The notes beneath the pieces were generated by a model. It was not told the DNA's origin and made no database searches. It was given only the letters and a program-made list of their open reading frames with translations. Shown in pieces: positions 48,637-64,000 of a stretch of DNA of 64,000 bases. A program made the position numbers and the translations under genes. The stretch comes from Batillaria attramentaria (taxonomy: Eukaryota > Mollusca > Gastropoda > Batillariidae): the NCBI GenBank assembly GCA_018292915.2, contig JACVVK020000227.1, positions 396,001 to 460,000 on the forward strand. The letters run 5' to 3'. Numbering within the stretch: the stretch's first letter is position 1; each line of letters opens with the position of its first letter.

Positions 48637-51234
48637 GTGCTGAGAAGGTTTTAAGGTGAAACCCTGAAGCAGCCAGACAGCTTGAGAACGTTTAACCCTT
48701 TCACTGCCAGACGCGTTTCGGTTCACTCACGAATAACATCTCATCACGTCACTCTGCTGTAAACAGGAATCAAAACCTATCCTGCATATAGAGAGATTTT
48801 TTTCCCCAACAAGTGGGAAGTCTAGATTCACCATTTTTAACTAATTTTACAGTGGGGCTACTGGTGCGTTTCATGAAATCCTGCGACAGCGGCAGCGAAA
48901 GGGTTAAAGTGTGTGAACTATTGAAGTGTTTCACTCACCAGAATGTGCTTCGTGTCGACATTAACGCGCCTTGTGATGTACTTCAGACATTCATCATCAT
49001 CAGGACTTTCATTCACCTGGGCGTACGCCAACAGGTACATCAAATCGTCACGTGACAAGTGACAGACCGTAAACCCCCGGCATGCCTCCAGGTAATAACG
49101 CCACCTCCGGTTTAACCAGACGTCGCATGTGGAGGGACTGGCACCAGAAAGTTCACCGACACTAAGGCCTGTATGTCTGTGATGGGAGAACTGTCCTTGT
49201 ACAGAAGTTCCCTGACACGTGCTTGTCGTCTTGCAGGATGGGGAAAGTGTTGGTAATGACTCGTGACAGCCGGACTGTGTTACAGCAGGTTGTTTGTGAC
49301 AACACGTTGTCATGAACATGTCGGAAAACGTTGCTGACGCAGTAGACACTGCGCTTGACTTTGTGCATATTTGCGGGAACATCCGGTTTGAACAATCATT
49401 ATCATAAGCGACACACTGCTGAACCATTTGCTGAGGTGACTGTTGCGCGCTTTCGTCTGTGGATTCACATCTTGACTTTCTTCGTTTTCTGTTTGGAGTT
49501 TCCTGCTTCTCGCCCTTAGCCCTTAGTACCACTTCCTGTCTGGTTTCCTTGGTCGTTTGCTCTTGGTGTAGATTCTTCTGCTTCTTATCGTGCACTGTCA
49601 AAGTCTTGTCCAGCATGTCTCCTGCTGTAGACTGTGTGTTCGTCCTGTACGTGTATCTGCTGGCACCGTCTCCGTCCTTCCTCTCCACAACCCATTTCCC
49701 CACAATCGCTCTTGCCGGCTCACTTTCTTCACTCATTGTGTTCCCTTCCTTCTTTGAAAGCGCAACCCCTTGCGTCGTTTCCCTCAAAAGGGACCTAACT
49801 CCGGTTTTCTGAAATGTGAGCTGACCCTGACTTGCCAACGGAAGTCCTGTTATCGTAATCATTCCGGGCTGAGGCATCACGGGAAGTTTGCTGGGCACAG
49901 CAGCAGCACCGTGCACTGGTTTTCTTGGTGAGGTAAAGATTGGTTTTACTGGTGAGGTCAAGATTTGGTTTACGGGTGAGATCAAGATTGGTTTTCCTGG
50001 TGAGGTCATGATTTGGTTTACTGGTGAGGTCATGATTTGGTTTACTGGTGAGGTCATGATTTGGTTTACTGGTGAGGTCATGATTTGGTTTACTGGTGAG
50101 GTCATGATTTGGTTTATTGGTGAGATCAAGATTGGTTTTCCTGGTGAGGTCATGATCTGTTTTACTGGTGAAGCCAAGTTTTGGTTTACAGGTGAGGACA
50201 ACATACGTGCGAGTTGCGGGCATCGGGTAACGCTTTCAGGAAAGGAAGTCTTTGTCTTTCTACTAGTGGATCTCTTCCGCATTGAAGTCAAGTTTAGTCC
50301 CGTGGTCTGAGAGGTTACCGACGTGCAGGTTGCACGTGCGGACACTAACACAGGGGATGTAGGGCTTGTGAAGCAGACTGTTGTACCAGGAGCCTGCCGT
50401 TTTTTGGGTGTAGTTCTACGATAAGACTTTTGTCTCTTTGTCTTTCGGACTGTTTGTACCTTAGACTGCGTTGCTGTAGTATTGGTGGGAGCGGACATAC
50501 TGTAACTTTGCTGCATGTTGCTGACGTGGCCGACTGGCTGCATGTTGCTGACGTGGCCGATTGGCTGCATGTTGCTGACGTGGCCGATTGGCTGCATGTT
50601 GCTGACGTGGCCGATTGGCTGCATGTTGCTGACGTGGCCGATTGGCTGCATGTTGACGACATGGCTGACTGGCTGCATGTTGCTGACATCGCCGCCTGAT
50701 GTCTCCCCGCAAGTTGTTGTAGTATTGGTGGGGGCGGCCATAGTGGAGCCTGACCGCATGTTGTTGACATGGCCGCCAGACGATTCCTCGCCAGTTTTAC
50801 TATCTGGTTTGCGCTTACGTCGGGTCGCGTACCAGTGCTGCAACGACAACACGCGACATTCGTCACTCGTTCTGTTGCTGCTAGGGATGACCCGTGGTTA
50901 CTACAGAAGAGAAAAGGTCTCAGCCGTAGATGGGAATTACACTGGCGCCTGAAAAAATGGCGACAATTTTATGCTACCGTGACGTGTCCACTGAAAAACT
51001 TGTAATTTTTTTTTTTAATTTTATACGGATTTTTATACGGATACACAGAACAGGTAAGAACTAAGCATGTCGTAAATGACGAACGTACCTTGACGTGAAG
51101 ATGCGAGACGTCAGCATCATTCTGATCACGCAGCTCCTGCAGTATCTGTGTGAGGGCGTCACAGTCCACAGGTAGACGACGTTCAGCCAAGACCTGCTCC
51201 AGGAATTGTGCCTGCGCCTCGTTCCACTTGTAAG
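47823..51234 (-). CDS. Protein with two divergent homeodomain-like domains (5' end missing)
   Basis: Minus-strand exons are 51234-51089, 50837-48939 and 47963-47823; both junctions are GT-AG and phase 0, giving at least 727 residues. Domain 1 (residues about 1-60) has WNEAQAQFLEQVLAERRLP, then helix 2 ALTQILQELRD, then helix 3 HLHVK|HWYATRRKRK, where | is the intron. Canonical Trp48 and Arg53 are kept, Asn51 is Thr, and about seven extra residues lie between helices. The centre is Ser/Pro/Thr-rich with basic NLS-like runs. Repeats are HVSNMQPIG (50508-50700) and TSPVNQIM (49922-50170). Domain 2 near the end has RWRYYLEACRGF, then KYITRRVNVDTKHIL|AWFAYYREV, again with the intron before the Trp. 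The homeodomain assignment is inference from spacing, not a database match. A nuclear DNA-binding role is plausible only for domain 1. The first exon was not found upstream of 51234. Confidence 0.7.
47977..48041. repeat. (CA)n microsatellite beside the last acceptor of the minus-strand gene
   Basis: About 32 units. On the minus strand this (TG)n lies some 14 bases upstream of the acceptor at 47964, where a pyrimidine tract would normally be. Confidence 0.95.
48120..48315. repeat. About 66-bp tandem repeat, 3 copies
   Basis: The unit contains GTGTAGATCATGTGTTGTCA and GCCTGATGATCTAGCACTGT. It is intronic, as is a (CA)n run at 48583-48633. Confidence 0.85.
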
Positions 51235-51399
51235 CTTTAGAACGACCAACACAAATAATGAATGTAAAACGCACATTTTCAAACTTTCAAACGAAATGGC
51301 TCGTACCTCACTAACAGTAACAGGCGCTGTGCTTTTTCTGTTGGCACATCACTAACAGTAACAGGCGCTGTGCCTTTTCTGTTGGCACATCACTAACAG

Positions 51400-51401
51400 T
51401 A

Positions 51402-51439
<38 letters not shown>

Positions 51440-51712
51440 AACAACCGCTACTACTCCTACTCCTGCTGCTGCTGCAACTTCTACAGCTGTACTACTGCTA
51501 CTATTGCTACTACTAGTACTACTACTACTTCTACCACAACTACTGCTACTACTACTACTACTACTACTACTACGAATGCTGCTGCTAATACTTCCACTAC
51601 TACTACTATTACTACTTCTGTTGCTACAAATACTCAGTTCTACTACTACCATTACTACTACTACTACTAACTACATCGTAATCATCATCATCATCATCAT
51701 CATCATCACGAT
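51400..51712. repeat. (ACT)n-like trinucleotide repeat
   Basis: About 260 bp of interrupted CTA/ACT/TGC triplets, then (ATC)n at 51681-51709. Preceded by two copies of a 50-bp block (CACTAACAGTAACAGGCGCT). It lies between the two divergent homeodomain-like genes. Confidence 0.9.
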
Positions 51713-52119
51713 CTGAATGGCTCTTACAAGAGTCTTACCAACACGGGATACCATTTTTCATGACAGTTTGTGAACCCAGCAGAAAGAAAACGTCCCACGT
51801 AAAACCTTGTTAAGCAGCTACACGATGCCTGTAGACCCAGCAGGAAGAACCAGTCACACTGACTGTGAAACCTTGTCCCTGCAGATCCACTCGTCCCTCG
51901 CCCTACGCTGGAAATCCCACAGTTGTGTGTACTTGTCACCATGGTTTTCACTCGCATTCCGCCTTCACTGACTTACCGTGCACGTGACCTGATCACTACT
52001 CACGCTCGCTCACCACTTGACAGTTTCATGTACCCGTGTTTACGGTCAGTTGGGTCTTCACACCACGTCGGCAGCATTTGCGGGTGTTTTGTTGCGGGCA
52101 CAAGGTAGGTCAGTTAGTC

Positions 52120-52156
<37 letters not shown>

Positions 52157-52182
52157 GTCTGTCTGTCGCGCGCGCGCGCGCG

Positions 52183-52225
<43 letters not shown>

Positions 52226-52331
52226 TAGATATGTTATTCTAACTCTGCTACAAACTTCAATTTCACGACCACAAACGCGCCGTTTCAGTAAGTTTCAGCA
52301 TTTTAGATTTCATGTTTCCGAAGAAAACCAT
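51713..52331. other. Intergenic DNA between divergent genes, possible unplaced exon
   Basis: This region should hold 5' exons or promoters for one or both divergent genes. A plus-strand open stretch (ATG 51941 to a GTAGGT donor at 52107) has no homeodomain-like residues and was not joined. (CT)n, (CG)n and (TG)n runs lie at 52119-52224. No TATA box was assigned. Confidence 0.4.
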
Positions 52332-52985
52332 CAGGGGCGCCGGAACCGGGGGGGGGGGGGGGGGGGCGGGGGGCGGGGGGGGGGGGGCAGCTGCCTGTAC
52401 CCAAGCAGGGGGGGGGGGGGGCAAGAGTACATGTATCTTTTTTGCCCCCCCCCCCCCCCTGGAAAAACAGGTGACTATGGCAAGAGGGGGGGCAAAGCCA
52501 TGGTCTTACCCCCCCCTCTTCCCCTAACCCCCCTCCCCTCCCCCCCCACCCCTCTTCCTGCTCTCTCCCTCATCCCACCCAACAGAGAACTCAGTTTAGC
52601 CGTTGCATGAAATATCAAAACGACTTGGCAGAAAGTCGTCTGGTAATCATCCCCCCCCCCCCCTTTCCCCGCTTTTCACTTTCTTTGGGCAACGTCCTTC
52701 CTTTCAGTGGCTCCCTGGTTCGTGAAGGTTTTTGTCTGCGCAGCATCTGATGGAAACACCCCCCCCCCCCCCCCCCGCTTTTCACTTTTTTTGGGCAATG
52801 TCCTACCTTTCAGTGGCTCCCTGGTTCGTGAAGGTTTTTGTCTGCGCAGCTTCTGAACCCCCCCCCCCCCCCCCCCCGCTTTTCACTTTCTTCGGGCAAC
52901 GTCCTTCCTTTCACTGGCTCTGGCGTTTCCCCCTCTGAAATTCTGCCCCCTCCCCCCCTCCCCCCAACATATTACGGCGCCCCTG
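52332..52985 (+). mobile_element. DNA transposon-like element, CAGGGGCGCC TIRs, 5-bp TSD
   Basis: It begins CAGGGGCGCCGG and ends CGGCGCCCCTG. The direct repeat ACCAT flanks both sides (52327-52331, 52986-52990). The interior has G and C tracts, CAGGTGACTATGGCAAGAGG, and about three copies of a block carrying CGCTTTTCACTTT and TCGTGAAGGTTTTTGTCTGC. It is the same family as 19423-19736, with more internal repeats. No transposase is encoded. Confidence 0.8.
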
Positions 52986-53120
52986 ACCATGTATCGTGTC
53001 CGCTGATAACTCCTTTGTTGGCAGTGACATTGTGAAACACGATTGCAGATGCGAAAACCGTGAATGTAAAGGAGACTAGTTACAAATTTCATTTCTCGTA
53101 CGAGATTTGAAATTAACGTA

Positions 53121-53290
53121 CTGTGTCGCTGACCACTTGGTACGCAGTATACTGTGTCGCTGGCCACTTGGTACGCAGTATACTGTGTCGCTGGCCACTT
53201 GGTACGCAGTATACTGTGTCGCTGGCCACTTGGTACGCAGTATACTGTGTCGCTGGCCACTTGGTACGCAGTATACTGTGTCGCTGGCAG
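53121..53290. repeat. 31-bp minisatellite, about 5.5 copies
   Basis: The unit contains TGTCGCTGGCCACTTGGTAC plus GCAGTATACTG. Confidence 0.9.
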
Positions 53291-53411
53291 CAATGGACGC
53301 TGTCTTCCTGTATGGCCAACACTGTGCGATTAGTAGGACCGTTTCTATTATAGGGAGTGTGAGTGATGGGGGGGGGGGGGGCACTGTGCGACAGTAACCA
53401 GTCTGAACAGG

Positions 53412-53602
53412 GTCGGTGGGTGGGTGTTTGTGAGTTAAACGTCCTTTTCCATTACATACGGGTGATAGATATCAAAGACGGGTCAACGGAAAAAAGGGGG
53501 GGGGGGGGGCACAAATATTTGGTCCCACCTTGGGCTCGAACTCACGACTCGAGCATTGAAAGTCCAACGCTCCACCATCAGCTCTCGGCTATCCCGGCGC
53601 CC
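53412..53602 (-). mobile_element. SINE family A, reverse copy
   Basis: The tail (AAACGTCCTTTTCCATTACA), reverse B box (GGCTCGAACTCACGACTCG) and reverse A box (CCAACGCTCCACCATC) are present, with an internal G tract of about 13 bases. Confidence 0.8.
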
Positions 53603-53802
53603 CTAGTGTGAACGGTGCTATGATGTAGTTGCCTTCCGATTGTGCTTACGATAATAATTATTATTATAGTGCTTCTGAATCAGACAAACCCTCATAATGT
53701 CGCAGTTTCACACAGATTATTACACACAACAATAACGATAGCAACAACAACAGAAACAACAACCACCATCTCACTGAAGACGCCGATTCCCATTCATTTC
53801 AG

Positions 53803-60449
<6,647 letters not shown>

Positions 60450-60467
<18 letters not shown>

Positions 60468-60643
60468 CTATCGACATCCATCCAGCAGATTCTGGGTGAC
60501 GACTGAACGGGGGAAGATTCGACTGTAACTATAGACATCCATCCATCAGATTCTGGGTGACGAACGGGGGAAGATTCGACTGTAACTATAGACATCCATC
60601 CATCTGATCCTGGAGTGTGACGAACAGGGGAAGAATCGACTGT
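60450..60643. repeat. 57-61-bp minisatellite overlapping a stop codon
   Basis: The unit contains GATTCGACTGTAACTATAGA and CATCCATCAGATTCTGGGTG, about 3 copies. The first unit includes the last codons and TAA (60465-60467) of the plus-strand gene. Confidence 0.9.
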
Positions 60644-60994
60644 CACCCCCCCCCCCCCCCCACACACACACACACACACAAAATCCCTTGCTTCTTCAAA
60701 ACATGTCGCTAACGCATATATGTTGCTGGAAAGAATGTAGAAAAGAGAAATAGCAATTGGTATTGTCTTTAGTGACGCTGAAGCACTTTATTTACAGCAG
60801 AACAGCTAGTCAACTGACGTGGGTATGGAAGAATTTTATCTTTTTTTAAAAAATGCTGTCATTACTTTTTAATCTCGAGACGCTACTTATATAATTTTGC
60901 TTTGTTTTAGCCTGTCATTGTATACCAGTATCTTATAATGTGATACAAACTGAAAAACGTTTAAGTGCAATTTTTCTTCATTATGAGGCATTTT

Positions 60995-61000
60995 AATAAA
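60995..61000 (+). terminator. Poly(A) signal of the plus-strand homeodomain-like gene
   Basis: AATAAA, 528 bases after the stop at 60467, just before a (TG)n run at 61018-61071. Confidence 0.6.
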
Positions 61001-61015
61001 CTGCATTAAAGGTAA

Positions 61016-61017
<2 letters not shown>

Positions 61018-61071
<54 letters not shown>
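61018..61071. repeat. (TG)n microsatellite
   Basis: About 27 units just downstream of the poly(A) signal; TG-rich sequence can act as a downstream polyadenylation element. Confidence 0.95.
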
Positions 61072-61075
<4 letters not shown>

Positions 61076-61366
61076 ACATGTCTGATATGTATTGAGTGTG
61101 ACTGTCAATGCTGAGTGATCCTCTGAAACTGCTGATAAAACAAATTCAGCATCATATTCATCCGTCTCTCCTACACATGCACACCCACATTCCTGTTGAT
61201 CACGATGACCATGGATACAAGATGAGACATTTCTCTACTTTCACTCTATCATCATTCCACACCCCATGATCACCCAATATCCGCATCTGAACCAACTCGT
61301 AGGAAAAAAAAGATTGCTCTACATCGGGGTTAAAATAGTCCATGATCCAAAAGAAGGCAAAGTGTG

Positions 61367-61636
61367 CAGCATTTTGTGTGGAAGTGACAAAGCTACGAGC
61401 GCGTGTCTGTGTAGCATTTTGTGTGGAAGTGACAAAGCTACGAGCGCGTGTCTGTGTAGTATTTTGTGTGGAAGGGACAAAGCTACGAGCGCGTGTCTGT
61501 GTAGCATTTTGTGTGGAAGTGACAAAGCTACGAGCGCGTGTCTGTGTAGCATTTTGTGTGGAAGTGACAAAGCTACGAGCGCGTGTCTGTGTAGCATTTT
61601 GTGTGGAAGGGACAAAGCTACGAGCGCGTGTCTGCA
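61367..61636. repeat. 45-bp minisatellite, 6 copies
   Basis: The unit contains AGCATTTTGTGTGGAAGTGA and CAAAGCTACGAGCGCGTGTC. Open in several frames because 45 is divisible by three. Confidence 0.95.
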
Positions 61637-61869
61637 AAGCCGACGTGTTATGTAATCCCATCAAAGACAAAGTTTCACCTGTCCGACTATCATGCTTGTC
61701 ACAGGTACTGGCCTCCATGCCCTGTAGTGGCAAATGACAATCAGTCTGTGATGTCATTTTAGGGGAAAAGGGGTGATTTTAAGATGAAAGACATTGACGT
61801 AATGGCCTTTTTCCTCAATGACATCAATGGACTTAGTGACATCACACACCTTTTCCTGTTCTTCCACCA

Positions 61870-64000
61870 TGGCATCATTCACATGCACTCACATCCACAC
61901 ATCCACTTCCTTATTCTTCTGTATGGAGAGAGATTCCCATGCACTCACACCCACACATCAACTTCTTTATTCTTCTGTATGGAGAGAGATTCACATGCAC
62001 AGGCTCACACCCACACATCCACTTCCTTATTCTTCTGTATGGAGAGATTCACATGCACTCACACCCACACATCCACTTCCTTATTCTTCTGTATGGAGAG
62101 AGATTCACATGCACTCACACCCACACATCCACTTCTTTATTCTTCTGTATGGAGAGAGATTCACATGCACACACACCCACACATCCACTTCCTTATTCTT
62201 CTGTATGGAGAGAGATTCACATGCACTCACACCCACTTCTTTATTCTTCTGTATGGAGAGAGATTCACATGCACTCACACCCACACATCCACTTCCTTAT
62301 TCTTCTGTATGGAGAGAGATTCACATGCACTCACACCCACACATCCACTTCCTTATTCTTCTGTATGGAGAGAGATTCACATGCACTCACACCCACACAT
62401 CCACTTCCTTATTCTTCTGTATGGAGAGAGATTCACATGCACTCACACCCACACATCCACTTCTTTATTCTTCTGTATGGAGAGAGATTCACATGCACAC
62501 TCACACCCACACATCCACTTCTTTATTCATCTGTATGGAGAGAGATTCACATGCACACACACCCACACATACACTTCTTTATTCATCTGTATGGAGAGAG
62601 ATTCACATGCACACACACACCCACACATCCACTTCTTTATTCATCTGTATGGAGAGAGATTCACATGCACTCACACCCACACATCCACTTCCTTATTCTT
62701 CTGTATGGAGAGAGATTCACATGCACTCACACCCACACATCCACTTCCTTATTCATCTGTATGGAGAGAGATTCACATGTACTCACACCCACAAATCCAC
62801 TTCTTTATTCTTCTGTATGGAGAGAGATTCACATGCACACACACACCCACACATCAACTTCTTTATTCTTCTGTATGGAGAGAGATTCACATGCACTCAC
62901 ACCCACACATCAACTTCTTTATTCTTCTCTATAGAGAGAGATTCACATGCACTCACACCCACTTCTTTATTCTTCTGTATGGAGAGAGATTCACATGCAC
63001 TCACACCCACACATCCACTTCTTTATTCTTCTGTATGGAGAGAGATTCACATGCACACACACACCCACACATCAACTTCTTTATTCATCTGTATGGAGAG
63101 AGATTCACATGTACTCACACCCACAAATCCACTTCTCTATTCTTCTGTATGGAGAGAGATTCACATGCACACACACACCCACACATCAACGTCTTTATTC
63201 TTCTGTATGGAGAGAGATTCACATGCACTCACACCCACACATCAACTTCTTTATTCTTCTCTATAGAGAGAGATTCACATGCACTCACACCCACTTCTTT
63301 ATTCTTCTGTATGGAGAGAGATTCACATGCACTCACACCCACACATCCACTTCTTTATTCATCTGTATGGAGAGAGAGTCACATCCACTCACACCCACAC
63401 ATCCACTTCTTTATTCTTCTGTATGGAGAGAGATTCACATGCACTCACACCCACTTCTTTATTCTTCTGTATGGAGAGAGATTCACATGCACTCACACCC
63501 ACACATCCACTTCCTTATTCTTCTGTATGGAGAGAGATTCACATGCACACACACCCACACATCCACTTCTTTATTCTTCTGTATGGAGAGTCACATCCAC
63601 TCACACCCACACATCAACTTCTTTATTCTTCTGTATGGAGAGAGATTCACATGCACACACACCCACTTCTTTATTCTTCTGTATGGAGAGAGAGTCACAT
63701 CCACTCACACCCACACATCCACTTCTTTATTCTTCTGTATGGAGAGAGATTCACATGCACACACACCCACACATCCACTTCTTTATTCTTCTGTATGGAG
63801 AGAGATTCACATGCACTCACACCCACACATCCACTTCTTTATTCTTCTGTATGGAGAGAGATTCACATGCAAACACTCACCCAGACATCAACTTCTTTAT
63901 TCTTCTGTATGGAGAGAGATTCACATGCACACACACACCCACACATCCACTTCTTTATTCTTCTGTATGGAGAGAGATTCACATGCACTCACACCCACAC
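61870..64000. repeat. 56-bp satellite array running off the window end
   Basis: The unit contains CACACATCCACTTCTTTATT and CTGTATGGAGAGAGATTCAC, about 38 copies. CA-length variants, short units lacking the ACACATCC part, and A/T changes recur together, suggesting block-wise amplification. The 482-codon ORF across it is a repeat artefact. Confidence 0.95.

Noticed and set aside
51941..52106. First coding exon of the plus-strand homeodomain-like gene
   Set aside because: Its natural frame ends in phase 2 and does not join the phase of exon 53803; no homeodomain-like residues.
61818..63266. 482-codon plus-strand ORF
   Set aside because: It consists entirely of 56-bp satellite units read in changing frames. 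No start context, domain or splice sites.

Overview
This is a window of animal nuclear DNA. Coding sequence is sparse and split by GT-AG introns. Several tRNA-derived SINE families, LINE remnants and very many long (TG/CA)n microsatellites and minisatellites lie between the exons. An IL-17-like cytokine gene, secreted vWA repeats and marine-invertebrate SINEs together suggest a mollusc, probably a marine gastropod. The species call is inference.

Four gene models can be supported. (1) Plus strand, 597-10849: a secreted protein with two von Willebrand factor A domains in twelve exons, preceded by a TATA box at 501. The intron at 1432-3234 holds a broken THAP zinc finger (plus) facing a SAP-domain ORF (minus). 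(2) Minus strand, 21100-21790: a two-exon IL-17-like cytokine whose splice donor is the first unit of a GT microsatellite. (3) Minus strand, 47823-51234, 5' end not found: a protein with a homeodomain-like domain at each end and a long repetitive, probably disordered centre. (4) Plus strand, 53803-60467, 5' end not found: a divergently transcribed gene with the same plan. It has a helix-3-like start, a long disordered centre with a coiled coil, and a C-terminal homeodomain-like domain. In genes 3 and 4 every homeodomain-like domain is cut by a phase-0 intron just before the residue preceding the invariant Trp of helix 3. I infer that they are divergent paralogues. They are the most interesting part of the window.

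The rest, about 11-21 kb, 22-47 kb and 61-64 kb, is repeat-dominated. A tRNA-like SINE (family A) occurs at least eight times plus fragments. Two further SINEs (B and C) share a central core. Two elements with CAGGGGCGCC terminal inverted repeats carry 5-bp target-site duplications. A repeat of about 1.5-1.7 kb headed by a palindrome occurs three times, once inverted and split by a LINE tail. There are two kinds of foldback repeat, a near-perfect 417-bp tandem duplication, and minisatellites of 19, 24, 26, 31, 32, 37, 40, 41, 45, 48, 56 and 85 bp. Many long ORFs in the arrays are artefacts of unit lengths divisible by three. No rRNA gene, functional tRNA, CRISPR array or prokaryotic feature was seen.
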